This document shows, one piece after another, positions 1 to 11,342 of a stretch of 64,000 nt of DNA; within the stretch, counting starts at the first letter, position 1, and every line of letters begins with the position of its first letter. The stretch is from Dichetophora obliterata (taxonomy: Eukaryota > Arthropoda > Insecta > Diptera > Sciomyzidae). The notes under the pieces are model-generated. The model searched no databases and was not told where the DNA came from. It worked only from the letters and a program-made list of their open reading frames with translations. The stretch covers positions 180,026,888-180,090,887 of the forward strand of contig OY986438.1 in NCBI GenBank assembly GCA_963920525.1. The letters are read 5' to 3'. A program made the translations under genes and the position numbers.

Positions 1-1515
1 TAACAGTAAAAAGAAACTATCGACCCTTAACAACGCATAAAAGTTTTTCTTACATCTTGCTTACAGTTATGCATTACAATGTCATCACTGACAAACTTTT
101 ACCAGCGGGCTTATACCCTGCGAAGGGTGTTTGCTTGTGCCTCTGGCGGCCACAATCATAGATAGTAATTTGTTTTTTAACTCACACTTAATATCTATTT
201 TATTAGATTCTTTCTGGTATATTGGTGTCTTATTACCATGGCGGCAATCATGCGCATTATTATCTTTTCAATGTACTTGATTGTTGTGGTATTTGATCTC
301 TTGCTTGATTTGTTGCTGGCTGGCGGGCTTGGCTGTTCGTTGCGAATATTAATCATGAGTTGTATTAATGTTGAAAATAGCTGGTAGATTCAGAATTTTA
401 TTTATAATTTTTTCATTTTTTTTTCTACTTGCAATGATTGCGTAGTATTTTTATTGCTTGCTTTTATTGTAATTAATTTTTGTTTAACGCTGCAAACGCG
501 TGCTGATTTCTCAAAAACAGCTAAACTTCATATTTTTATTTGTACTGTTCGTTTTTGTTTTATAAATATTAAAATTTTTCCATTGAAAATTCATTGTTTG
601 GTCTCAACATAGCTGATTTATACGAATCCATCCAACCCACGCTCTCAGGCATTTAATGTTTATTGTTTGTGTATCGTGTGTGTGTGTGTGTGTGGCTTTT
701 TATATTAAAATGTGCTGTGCGTCTGTTTGTCTAATCAGTCTGACAGTTCGTGAGTTCCTGTTAGAATTTCCATATTTGGTAAAATCATAAAGAAGATACA
801 ATATCTTTTCATCTATTTAAGTATTATGAATAAATAGCAGCCATATTTTCAATGGAATAAAATTATTTAATATAAATATTTTTACTGGCCGCAATTATGA
901 AAAACAACAACAACAACAACAATATTAATTATTATAAGAACTACAACAATTGACCTTCGTTGTTAATTAATTTAAAAAAGAAAAAAAATTCTGCTTTACG
1001 CTGACTGATTTAATGTACATATTCGCTGTTTGTTTTTAACGGTTACAACGTGACTGTATTTTTATGTGTTTTAATAAACGTTACACAAGTCTGAGTTCAT
1101 CAGAGTTTCATTGAACTATGTTTAACTTTTTCTACTTGCTTTTTCGAATATTCATGAAAAACAACGTTTCCCAGGAAAATAATAAACATTTTCTTCAACG
1201 ATAGCGCCTCAACGTATAGTTTCACTCAAGACCAAAAAAAAAAAATACGACAAATGTCCATTCAAAAAAGCTTTTAGTTATTTTCTATACATAAATCACT
1301 CAAATCTTGTCTAGGGAAAAATACCAAGAACAATTAAATGTCTGAGTCAAATGTTTGGATTTTGTTATTACTTCCTTGGCTCCTTCACTTGATAGTTTAA
1401 CGACCGTATAGTTTGATAAGAAATGCAGTTTTATATGCAGTTGACCGAGTTTATTACCAAAAAGAAAAAAAAAATAAACAAAAGAAATAGTTGGAAAAAG
1501 TATGGGTGCGTATGG
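1..1515. other. Non-coding flank with microsatellites
   Basis: No convincing coding region is visible. The stretch is AT-rich and holds a GT/TG microsatellite at about 676-694 and a CAA microsatellite at about 904-922. Homopolymer runs account for the open frame near 1300-1566, which has no recognisable protein character. It could be intron or intergenic DNA. Confidence 0.5.
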
Positions 1516-1785
1516 GTTATAACCAGAGCAGACCGAAACAGCACGAAAAAAAGTCGTTTTCAGCACAGCAAATAAGCGCTAAAAAATGACGAAACAGCAC
1601 AATAATAAGCACTAAAAACTCTTTAATTAAAACAAATATTTTTAAACAAAAAAAGTTTATAATCATATTCCTTTTTTAATATAAAAAACAGAGAATAAAC
1701 ACTCTAAAACATAAATTCAATTCAATTCAGGTATATTTTAATGTAAACACTAACATAAAATATATCAAAAAATCAGTTCAGTATA

Positions 1786-2030
1786 CTGCCGTCCTAAGAA
1801 AGAAAGCCGTCCCAAACGCCACAATTCCAAGATTGAGAAAGGGGCAGATTGGGAAAGTGAATGAGTTTCTGTTTTTGTGTTAAGTTAAGAATTCCCAGTT
1901 TCAACTGCAAATGACTGAAAAACGTTAAGTTAAATGGTCACATCTACCACTTCTAGTGTAAAAAACAGTAAAAGCTGAATATCTCAAAACTACTGAAATG
2001 GAAATATGACATTCTTTCTTAGGACGACAG
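1786..2030. mobile_element. Small TA-flanked MITE nested in the hAT element
   Basis: Inverted termini CTGCCGTCCTAAGAAAGAA on the left and CTGTCGTCCTAAGAAAGAA on the right (read inverted) differ at one position. Both are flanked by TA (1784-1785 and 2031-2032). The 245-base body has no coding potential. The size, ends and TA duplication fit a mariner-type non-autonomous element that landed in the older hAT copy. Confidence 0.65.
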
Positions 2031-2329
2031 TACAGTCATTGTATGGAATATATTATTAGGTGCTGCTTAAATTTATTTTAAAAATAAATGAACGGCGCTT
2101 TTGATTTAGCAATTGCGTAAATTTCGAAAATGATCGCTCAGCATCCGACGATGCTAACGGACAGTATTTAAAAAGAACAAGTTCTTTCGATGAATATAAA
2201 TCAAGAAACTTATTTCCTGAATCAATACCTTTATGAATAACTTTGTATATATCTAAAATTATGGGATATCCTTTGTTACTCTGAAGTATATTTTTATTTT
2301 AGGAAAAACTCTACGCGATCCAAGGAGGA

Positions 2330-2894
2330 TTAAGTCTTGCGTGTTTTCTTTACAATGCCAATACTTTCATTAAACCCAAGTACTTGGGTTTCCAGTTTTT
2401 CAATTGAACGAACGATTAAGGAAAACTGGCATTTAATGAATGCGAGCTCAGATTTTAAACTGTTGGATTGAAACAGTTCTTTCGCCACGCAGATTGCATC
2501 AGAATTTTCGTCACTGAATTGTTCACTTGAGTGGGTCACCTTACAAGAAATTAATGGCAAAGCTAGTAGTAAATTTTTTGGCCTTTACTCACTTTTTTAA
2601 AATAAATATTTGCTTCCAAAAATGCAGCACAAAGATCCATAGGAAACATAGAACTCGACTTTTCCTGATACTGGGAAAGTGGTGTTTGCTTTGAGTACTT
2701 GCCTCACGTTCTGACGCCACGGTCTTATGTTTTTGGGAATTCGGGTGTTGCTCGACATTATTAAGCCTTTTTGTCGACAGTTGCGTATTGCAAAACACAC
2801 AAAACAAAACAGAGTCATCGCTGCTAAAAATGCCCGGATGCAGTCGATTTATACGGGTGATAAATTCTTTATTTGGTTTTTTCACTTTCGGCAT
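2330..2894 (-). pseudogene. Broken zinc-finger protein of a hAT element
   Basis: Two open pieces lie on the minus strand. The upstream one (2589-2894, 101 residues) starts MPKVKKPNKEF and contains a C-x2-C finger half (CVFC) followed by a histidine pair (QHPNSQKH), a C2H2 layout like BED or CGG-binding-protein fingers carried by hAT transposases. The second piece (2330-2560) has a leucine-rich stretch that could be a dimerisation segment. They are in different frames with no RNase-H-like catalytic region between them, so this is a dead or internally deleted transposase. An alternative is a captured host finger protein, but its position inside a hAT with a clean target duplication favours the transposon. 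Confidence 0.5.
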
Positions 2895-3434
2895 ACTTTT
2901 TTCATTTTAGAGTAGTCGCACGCACTATTCAATTTCCAATTCGCAAAAATTTTGTATCTAAATACTGCTTGTGACTGCTTTTTAGCACAATTATTTTTTA
3001 TAAGTTGCCAAATAATTAACGGCAGCTAATACTTAAACGATAATAAGGAGGTGTTCAAAATATTTCGCTTTTGATGTTTGGATATGTTTAATTTTGTACA
3101 TGAAAAGGAGTTGCCGCTATACCAAAAAATTATGTAAAACAGAGTTGCCTGTTTGCAAAAAAAAAAAAAAATAAAAAAAATATTGGACTGGTAAAGTAAA
3201 GCGAAAATGTTGAAAATAAGTACTTATAAGCAAAATAAGCCGAAATAAGCACAAACACCCTGAATAAGCAAAATGCTGGGAAAACAAGCAAGAAGCATTT
3301 AAACTCGCTCTGGTTATAACCACTATAACTACGGTGGCCATTTGTTCTGTATTTGAAGCCTTTGCTCAGAATGAATTATTTAAAATACTTAAATGTTCTG
3401 TATTTGTACTGTGTTTAAGGAAATTTTCTATATA

Positions 3435-4667
3435 GAGGGTGTTTTTTATAGAGTGATACAAGTTAAAATCATAATAAAACATAGTAATATATTTTTAATA
3501 TCATGATTTCAGCCATGTGGCAGCCACGGCTGGCACGCTCAAGGCGCAATCTGGAGCACCAATTTTCACAAACTTTTCGCAGCATTTGCGGCCGCATCTC
3601 GCCAATAACTCTTCGAATATTGATTTCCAGGTGTTCAATTGTTTGTAGTTTATCGACGTAGACAAGTGACTTTACAGAACCCCAAAGAAAATAATCAATA
3701 AGTTTAAATCACACGATCTTGGGGGCCAATTAATTGGGCCATTTCGTGAAATTATTTTTTCGTCAAAAGTTTCCTTGAGTTAATCAATTGTAGCACCCGC
3801 TGTGTGGCATGTGGCTCCTTCCTGTTGGAACCACATATCAGCAAGATTAATGCCAGCTAATTGAGGTACGAAAAAACTTCGAATCATGTTTCTATACCGT
3901 TCACCATTGACAGTACAATTCTGACCATCATCGTTTTTGAAGACATATGGGCCAATGACTCCGCCAGCCCATAAAGCGCACCAAACAGTAATTTTCTGTA
4001 GATGTAATGGTGTTTCGACAAAAGCTTGTGGATTCTCCTCACTCCAAATACGACAATTCTGTTTATTTACGTACCCATTCAACCAAAAATGGGCTTCATC
4101 GGAAAATAAGATTTTTCATGGAAATTCAAAATCAATTTGTGCTTCAGCCCATTCGTGTCGAATTGGCGGTGCATAAGATGGTCGTTTGGCTTTAATTCCT
4201 GCACAACTTGAATCTTGAAAGGTTTTAAGCCAAGATCTTTTCGTAAAATCTTCCATAAAGTGGAAGGACACAACCCCAGTTGCTGAGAACGACGACGAAT
4301 TGATTGATTAGGATCATATTCAATGCTTTTCTGTACAGCGGCTACAGATTCTTCAGTGCGCACTGTTCGTTGTCTCACGGGATGCAGTAACAGTAAATGT
4401 GGTCCGAAAACGATCTATTGTTGTAGCAGCTCTGAAGGACGATTATGTACGCCATAAAATGGACGAAGTGCACGTTAAGTTTGACGAACAGAACCATTAT
4501 TTTGATTAAAAATTTCCACAATTTGCACGCGTTGCTCTGATGTAAGTCGATCCATAATAAAATGTCAAAGCAAATTAAACAAAAAGCAACTATCAGCTGT
4601 TCAATGGATTGTCAAATAAAGCAGTGATGCCAACTCAAAGTTGTATCACTCTATAAAAAACACCCTT
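3435..4667 (-). mobile_element. Tc1/mariner-superfamily transposon, degenerate
   Basis: The two ends are inverted copies. The left reads GAGGGTGTTTTTTATAGAG and the right, inverted, AAGGGTGTTTTTTATAGAG; both continue GTGATACAA. TA dinucleotides at 3433-3434 and 4668-4669 are the target duplication. The length of 1233 bases is normal for the superfamily. A transposase reading frame fills most of the minus strand but is broken by stops and a frameshift. Confidence 0.85.
3490..4555 (-). pseudogene. Degenerate Tc1/mariner-family transposase
   Basis: A likely original start at 4555-4553 opens with MDRLTSEQRVQIVE, followed after about 25 codons by a stop. Downstream blocks give a helix-turn-helix region (RRRSQQLGLCPSTLWKIL, about 4255-4310) and the block WFQQEGATCHTA (about 3790-3830). 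A proline-rich block NWPPRSCDL follows near 3715-3740. In the family the second catalytic aspartate normally occupies the position that reads E in QQEGA here, so even the catalytic site seems altered. There is a frame change near 4080 and stops near 3780 and 3680. Family: DDE transposases of the IS630-Tc1-mariner group. The copy cannot be active. Confidence 0.8.
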
Positions 4668-4756
4668 TATGTAATCTAACCATAGCTGTTAAATTGCGAG
4701 TACGATTAGTAATAATTGTATTCATTATATAATCCTTGAGTGAGAAGTTTATGATT

Positions 4757-5017
4757 AGTAATTAATTATAATTAAAAATAATCAAAAAAATAATTGCGAT
4801 TATTTAAAATTACGAAAAAAGTCGAAAAGAATCAAAAGTAATCAAGAAGAAATAATCCGACTACTTTTAGAAATTATTTAAATAACCAAAAAGAATCAAA
4901 AATAGTTTCTAAAAGCAGTCGGATTGTTTTTTCTGGATTACTTTTGATTCTTTTCGATTATTTTCGTAATCTGAAGTAAACGTAATTGTTTTTTGATTAT
5001 TTTTAATATTAATTATT
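4757..5017. repeat. Long AT-rich hairpin (MITE-like)
   Basis: Two arms of roughly 90 bases (about 4757-4846 and 4930-5017) are inverted copies built on AAAAGAATCAAAAGTAATC and its complement, separated by about 80 bases that are themselves partly inverted. No target duplication could be fixed. It resembles a foldback MITE. Confidence 0.55.
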
Positions 5018-5109
5018 AGATTACGATTACGAACAGAAAAAATCGTACTTAATAAATTATTTAATCTTTTTAAAAAATAATCAAGTTGCTAATGATTACA
5101 ATTAGTAAT

Positions 5110-5265
5110 CACCAGGGCTCGGATTTTGGTGACCTAAAAAACTGCAAAAAATTACCTAAAAAATGACAAAAATGGCATAAAAACTGACAAAAATTACCTA
5201 AAAAACGCAAACAATTGCATAAAAAATAAACAAAAAATTTAGCCTTAAAAATAAAACATTACTTA
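5110..5265. repeat. A-rich short-unit repeat, left part
   Basis: Short variants of 'cctaaaaaatgacaaaa' recur here, starting just after CAGGGCTCGGA at about 5113, which looks like a hAT-type terminus. Very similar units resume at about 7075-7255, on the far side of the piggyBac element, so one repeat was probably split by that insertion. Confidence 0.4.
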
Positions 5266-5439
5266 ATTGAAATTTATTTTATACTAGCATATCCTGAGTT
5301 TTTATCTAACACTTGTTTCATTTTTCTACATACCCTTTCGTCAGTTTCAACACGCGCAGAGATTTTTTTTCATCGAAGTCTATAAACAATTACCTTTGCC
5401 GAGAGGTAATGTTTTTGATTAAAGGGACTCTAGTTTTAA

Positions 5440-7005
5440 CCCTTTGTTGCACCGTATATCATATATGATATGTTGACTTTGTGAACACACTACTTTGGAA
5501 TGCAAAAAAAAATTCACTTATTTCTTCTCTTTTGTACATTATTCGTAATTGAGTTAACATTGTTTACAGTAAGCTGAGCCAAATCCCGTTATATTTCACA
5601 TAATAGTTAAAAACTACCAAGTCTATTGTACACAAGCTTTGGAAGAACCAGTAAAACTTATAATTTTTCGCTTAGATTAAATCTTAAAAGAGGAAACTGC
5701 AATATTTTTATGAAAATAAATATAATTTATAATAATTAAGTTATAATAAATTGTTGTTACTTAAAAACTTACATTTAATTAAAGAAATCCTTGAGTAAAA
5801 TTCTATATGTCCTATATGATATCTTGTGCGTCAAGCTATTTAAAAATTCCATATCATATATGATATATTATCATATAAGTTATAAGTTTTTTGTTTTATG
5901 TGGAGTTTCGGGATACGTGTTTAGTTTTAAGCTTTACACTGGTCAGGAAAATTATGATCGTTTTAGGTTATACTCCGAAAAAATTTTAGGCGCAAGTTCT
6001 AATGTAGTTACTCCGCTTAATTTGAAATATTTCCCACCACATTTATTACATTTCGACAACTACTACACCTCGATCCCTTTGACATACGAACTGTATAGTA
6101 AAGGTATATAGAAAAAATAGAACAAATATTTTCTTCAGTTGAAGTTATATATGCATATAAATTTTATACATGTTTAGGAATCTTAAGCCTAGGAACTCTA
6201 AGAAAGAATTGTATACCGAATTGTAAGCTACCAGAAGATAAATATTGGAAATCAATGATTCGTGGCTCTTCATATGAAATGGTTGGTAATATCGATGATA
6301 TTGACATATAAATAGTTGCGTGGAAAAACACAAAAAAATTACTGTTGCATCAAACTTCATTGGAGAAGAACAGCCTATTTCTAAGTCTCAAACACGAGAA
6401 AAAATGCAAAGTTTGATAGATGTTGATTAAAAACTATAACAAGTTCATGGGAGGCGTCGATCTGGCAGATTCGTTACTCGGAAGGTACATTATTAAAATC
6501 AAATCCAAAAAAATGGTTTAATAGAATCATTTATCATTTGTTGGACATAGTTGAAAGTCAAATCAAAAATAGAAAGTCAAATTCAAAAAAGTCCATCTAG
6601 ATGATGTCGCTCATTTCCCGAATTAATATCTCAAAGGTAATCCTGTAAATTTCCTGGATGTGGATTAAGTGTACAAAATGTGATCTTGCAATATGTTTTT
6701 ACAAAGACAGAAATTGTTTTTCGAAATTTTAATGATTTTTAAACATAAATAGAGTATAAGTTCTTTAGTGTTATGTAAAAATAATAGTGCTGAAAGCATA
6801 TTTAATTTCATATTAAAACTGGCTTACTGCAATTTTTTTTTTTTTCTCTGCACAGCATATCATATATGATATATATGGAAATTTATAAATATTTTGCGAA
6901 TAAAAAATAACTTGTAAAAATAATTATCATTTTCGGAATCAGAGCAATGAAATACATATAAAAATATTTTTTCTTTTTTAAAAGACAAACTTTTGCAGTA
7001 AAGGG
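5440..7005 (+). mobile_element. piggyBac-type transposon flanked by TTAA
   Basis: Both ends start CCCTTT (CCCTTTGTTGC on the left; CCCTTTACTGC on the right, inverted) and abut TTAA at 5436-5439 and 7006-7009, the exact target of piggyBac elements. The length is 1566 bases. A palindrome TATCATATATGATA lies near both ends (about 5457-5471 and 6858-6872), with a further copy near 5849-5865. Transposase pieces run on the plus strand. Confidence 0.85.
5890..6640 (+). pseudogene. piggyBac transposase fragments
   Basis: The open piece ending at 6111 reads GYVFSFKLYTGQEN and then LLHFDNYYTSIPLTYEL, which matches the DDE core of piggyBac transposases (GYVxxFxIYTG and the FDNFFTS block). The next block, in another frame, gives LPEDKYWKSMIRGSSYEM and IVAWKNTKKITVASNF, followed near 6440-6500 by a GGVDLADS block. 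These blocks are in the normal order, but the frame is broken by stops near 6110, 6318 and 6427. Only the C-terminal half is recognisable. The product, when intact, cuts and pastes the element at TTAA. Confidence 0.8.
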
Positions 7006-7074
7006 TTAAATTAATATGTTTGAAAATTTTCATTTTGACATTTTTTAGCACGAAAAAAAAAACAAAAAATTAAT

Positions 7075-7255
7075 ATAAAAATTAGACTAAAATGACCTAA
7101 AATCCCAAAAAAATGCTCTAAAAATTAAAACCGTCACAAAATTGCAAAAAAATAACTTCAAAATCTCTTAAAATGACCAAAAAATGCCCTAAATCAAGTA
7201 AAAATTACCTGAAAACTAAAAACGATGAAAAATTACGAAAAAATGTCCCAAACAC
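7075..7255. repeat. A-rich short-unit repeat, right part
   Basis: Units such as 'aaaatgacctaaaatccc' continue the pattern seen at 5110-5265, placing the piggyBac insertion inside an older repeat. Confidence 0.4.
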
Positions 7256-8059
7256 TTTTCATATTTGGAGTTTAGGAAACATTAATTGACGTTTTAAATA
7301 GCAGGTAATGAAAGAAACGAGAAAGTTGTTGATATTGAAAAATGTATTTCTTACCGTGTCTTGCACAGCGTTCAGCCTTCGTTTCGTTATACATAAAGAG
7401 GCAGTTAGTGAGTTTGATGTTCTCGAAACTCTTTCGTTTTACGTCTTTTGATGCTTCAGACAATTTTGAAATTTTTTTTTTGTCTACCAACTCGTCAGTC
7501 TAGCGAAGTCAAGGATTTTTTTCGTTAATTACAAAAAAGCTTAGGCTTAAGGTTTATTTATTTTGTTTCATTGTGTACCAATATATAATGTCCAATTCTA
7601 ACTTTAAATATTGTTTAAATAATGTAAAGGGTAGATTCGTACCTAATAAGGACTGTTTTAAACGGTCTATCAGTACTTCTGTACGGCAGCTTTACTTTGA
7701 GAGTAACCCAAGTATTAACCACATGACTGCAGGTCTTTGTAAACTGATGTCTTCACATTTTTCCGCGCATCTTCTAACCTTAAATAATAGTAAATGAAAA
7801 ATTTCCTAGCAATTGACATTATGGTTAGGTTAGAAAAAATTTAGAAAGGGCATCTGAGGGCAGGATTTTAAGACGCAATATTTTAGCGAAAACATTATAA
7901 AACACTCTGCTTATAATATCTTCGCTGACTTTGGTGGCCATTTAAAGATATAGATTAATTTATATTAAAAAGTGAAAAAAAATTAAGAAAAAAAACACTT
8001 TCATGACTTAGATCTTTTGTTAAACTAAAGCTTATTCAATGATAATATAAATATATATA
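7256..8059. other. Unassigned stretch with one possible small exon
   Basis: Mostly unremarkable AT-rich DNA. On the minus strand, 7345-7490 stays open and reads KLSEASKDVKRKSFENIK and onward to ERCARHG. It is followed on that strand by a donor-like GTAAGAAA at about 7355. This could be an exon scrap of a transposon or a host gene; no family is recognised. The plus-strand open frame at 7573-7797 shows no protein character that I trust. Confidence 0.25.
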
Positions 8060-9236
8060 TAGTGAAAGCTCCCATAAGCGGACACCGATGGTTACCTACT
8101 TTTTGTCCGCATATAAGAGATGTTCGCTCATGGGAATGTCGTAAAAATAATATTAAAATCCAAATTAACAAAAGGCATATTCTAATTTATAATATTTTTT
8201 ATTCTTCAATAGACAAAAAACAAAACTAGTACAAAATAAATTAAAGTTTAAATATTTATATTAGAGAAGTCCTTATTATTCTTTCGAAAGTAATAAATTA
8301 CGGACATTGTTCCTTTACAAAACAGAAGTAAACTGTAAAATTTTCAGAAAAAAATATTGATATTTAAACTTGCCGCTTGCGACCTTTAAGTTGAATCCCA
8401 ATAAGAGTTCTTAAGTGCACATTTTAAAAAACTGGTACGGCTCCGGAAAAAATCCCAAAAATTTAAAAATTCAAGTTTTGAAATTGGACATAGATGGACC
8501 GAGAAATGGACATAGAATAGTTTTAGTACAAACTGGTACGGCTCCGTTTTTTACTTAATTTTTCTTTTAAATGAGCTATCAAAAATTAAAATTAGACAAA
8601 AACTACTCGTAATTCGTTGTAATTTTTTACTTTTAAAAAAAAAATAATTTTTTTGTTTGTATCAAAAAAAAAATCGCAAAAATGCAAAATTAAAAAAAAA
8701 ATCATTGAAATATGAAAATATTTTCCTAAACTATATTTAAAACAGATACAAAGAATTATGCGATTACATTAAATTACCTGGTCCTTACAAAATTTTTTCT
8801 AAAAGAGTACCTTTTTGGAATTTCGAGTTTGGATATTTTTACGGAAAAAATCCCAAAAATTAAAAATTCAAGTTTTGAAAATGGACATAGATGGACCGAG
8901 AAATGGACATAGAATAGTTTTAGTTTTAACATAAGCTGTCAGTAATAAAATATTAATGGCGTAAGTTTCTTGGATGCGATGCAAGTAAGTTTCTTAGACT
9001 CTGATTTTTCATTCAGAGTAAATTCATGTCATGTGACATGTCGAACTTGGCGTCCGCTTCTGTGAGATTTTTTTTGTTTATTAATAGACATGTTTGTGTG
9101 TCAGCTTTTATCGGAAAGTCCGTGTATGGGAAAGCACTTTCTATGGAAAAAACCAAAAATTGATCGTTCCCAGGAATGTGTCCGCTTATAGAAAATGTCC
9201 GCTTATTAGAGCGTCCGTCTATGGGAGCTATCACTG
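8060..9236. mobile_element. pogo/Tigger-like non-autonomous transposon
   Basis: The left end reads TAGTGAAAGCTCCCATAAG and the right end, inverted, CAGTGATAGCTCCCATAGA. TA is duplicated at 8058-8059 and 9237-9238. The CAGT start with TA duplication is typical of the pogo branch. Just inside the right end the words TGTCCGCTTAT and GTCCGTCTATGG repeat, as do TGTCCGCATAT-like words on the left; these could be transposase-binding subterminal repeats. No transposase frame is left in the 1177 bases. Confidence 0.75.
8444..8923. repeat. Direct duplication inside the pogo-like element
   Basis: Positions 8444-8527 and 8842-8923 are near-identical, including GGACATAGATGGACCGAG and AAATGGACATAGAATAG. 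The phrase ACTGGTACGGCTCCG also occurs twice (about 8431 and 8531). Confidence 0.65.
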
Positions 9237-10850
9237 TATATGCATTTTTGTCAAAAATATGTGATAATTATTCTTGTTTTTTTATATTTTTTTACAAAGC
9301 ACAATTTCAAAAAAAGTTTTTTTTTTTTCTTGCATTGTGGTAATTTCTCACTGTAGTCATTTCATAACAATTTCTTGGTATTCGTGAACTTCAAACATCC
9401 TGTAATCGATGAGTTTAGTAATTTTTCTGTTTTTTGGCCAGCTTTTTGAATATTGAAACCAATATCAGTTAGTAAATTTTTTTTAATTTTCCAACTTCAT
9501 CCACATTAGATTTTTGTTATTGCTGCACTGAAAATAAATCTTCAGAATTAAAAAGTTTTGCGACTTATGGAATAGTCCTAAAGGGAAAAACCACACAACA
9601 ACAAAAAACCCGTCAATGATTTTACCTCTACGGTATTATGGCTATTTCCAGATTCATTTGCAAAAACAGAAATGAAAAAATAAAATTATATGTGCATATG
9701 TTGAATTGATTTTGTCTCGATACTTACGAGTAGTTTTGGTAAAAAAAAATAATTTCGGAAAAGAACAAGTATAAATCCACAAAAAAAAAAAAATAAAATC
9801 AATCACAAATAAAAGTTAAGCGAAAACTTAAAAAAATCTCTGAAAAATAAAAGGCAAACAATTTAGTCTCAAATTTTGCTCGAATTTTTGTAAAATATTG
9901 CAGTCAAATATTAAATAAAACAATTATTTTTGGTCCCTGTTTTTGACTTGGATTTTAATTTGAATTTATGTTTTATTTTAGTTTTTTTTTAATTTTTACT
10001 TGTACATAGCATGTATTTTACTTATTTCGACTTGCATTTTGACTTGACTCCTAAAAATGGTTTGATATTCCTCTTGTTTCGAGCAAAAATAAATTATAAA
10101 TAACTCAAGACAAAAAAAAAGTAGAAAATTCCTTCCTATTTTAGCGCACCTTGTTTTAAAACGCCTTATTGGACATAATTGTTGACCTTCAATAAAATTT
10201 GTTGCGTTGTCATCAAAGCTAAAATGTCATAAGCCGACTTTGATGTCATATTATTTAAATATATTTATTATTACAATTTTTTTTGTTACTTGTAAACGCC
10301 CTCATGCAGCAAAATTATAACATTTGTTGAAGCATAAGCAATTGTTAAAACAAAACAAAAAATCGATAATATAAGTTTTATGCTTAAATATTTTATTCAA
10401 ATATTAAATAATAACTCAAACGCACGCCCACAAATCAATACTGCCGACTACCCTGCATCAACACCCACTTAAAGTAATTCGAGCGTATGTAGCGCACTTG
10501 TTTCGCTATCGCTCTGTGTGATACTGTAACACTTACATCCGTACATTATAGATATATCTTGCATACACTTGAACAGCGGCAAACATATGTACATATGCAC
10601 CTAAATTAAGCACAACAAGAAATAGATTTCCATAAAGTAGCAACAAATCTGTATGCAAACACAACTGCAGTGAAAACTCAAGATGTTCATGTTGTTGTTA
10701 TTGTTATTGTTCTTGATATTTTTCTTCCTCCTCTTGATAGTGCTGGCAAGAAGAAGCATGAAAATAGAACAATTTCACTCTTGCTTTAATCAGTGCATTG
10801 CTCAGTCAAAAAAATATATGATTCTTTAAAAAAAATCTATTTCAACATGA
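9237..10850. other. Non-coding AT-rich stretch
   Basis: No gene recognised. It holds many A/T runs and one transposon-like terminus ending GGTCCCTG at 9939, which matches the CAGGGAC end family seen at 15349, 16834, 18396 and 40329. The 10440-10760 part is less AT-rich but shows no frame. Confidence 0.4.
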
Positions 10851-10852
10851 TA

Positions 10853-11342
10853 CCCTCCAGGAAAAATAGGAAGGCTTCCATCTAAAAGTAATAAAGAAAC
10901 ATTCCCCACCGTATCTTTCGGAATCTTAAGGGTAGTTTTGTATTTATGTTTTTTCCAAACCGCTTCTTTAAGAATGCATGTGGAAACTTTTACCTATTGT
11001 CAAGCAATGACAACAGAAAATATTAATATCATTGTTTCCTAGCCGCTTATTATACAATTCGATAGTCTAGTGGTAGCGCGCTTGACTGTCGCTCAGGGAT
11101 CCCGGGCTTGAATCCTGGCCGGGCATTTTCATAAAAAGAGAGAGGAATGTTTCCACAATAATTTTTAGAACAGGAGAGAGGACTGCTTCCAATTCACTTT
11201 TTAAGACAGCAGTTAGGAATGTTTCCCTTTATTGGCATGCTATGTAAAAAAAGAAATGGAGTGTCCAACGGAAGGGAATGCTTCCTACATTCCATGGAAT
11301 GTTTTCTGTTTATATCCGGAAATGTTTCCATTTCCTGGAGGG
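10853..11342. mobile_element. TA-flanked inverted-repeat element carrying a tRNA-like segment
   Basis: The ends are inverted copies CCCTCCAGGAAAAATAGG on the left and CCCTCCAGGAAATGGAAAC on the right, flanked by TA (10851-10852 and 11343-11344). The interior repeats short words such as GGAATGTTTCC and GGAATGCTTCC at least five times. A tRNA-like sequence sits in the middle (11059-11126). The element is 490 bases with no coding frame. Confidence 0.6.
11059..11126 (+). ncRNA. tRNA-derived pol III promoter-like segment (not a functional tRNA)
   Basis: It contains an A-box-like TAGTCTAGTGGTAG and a B-box-like GGGCTTGAATCC at 11104-11115, at tRNA spacing, ending CCGGGCAT. The acceptor and anticodon stems do not pair well, so I do not call a working tRNA. 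It resembles the head of the SINE at 39519-39924, including the shared TAGTCTAGTGG. Confidence 0.5.

Larger units (their letters stand above)
1524..3312 (-). mobile_element. hAT-type DNA transposon remnant, 8-base target duplication
   Basis: The ends read CAGAGCAGACC on the left and, inverted, CAGAGCGAGTTT on the right. The CAGAG start is typical of hAT transposons. Both ends are flanked by the same 8 bases, GTTATAAC (1516-1523 and 3313-3320), which is the expected hAT target duplication. Short subterminal motifs containing 'ataagc' cluster just inside both ends (for example 1572-1612 and 3228-3275). The element is 1789 bases long. It carries a broken zinc-finger protein on the minus strand and a small nested TA-flanked element at 1786-2030. 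Confidence 0.8.

Noticed and set aside
11059..11126. Functional tRNA gene
   Set aside because: Poor stem pairing and location inside a TIR element.
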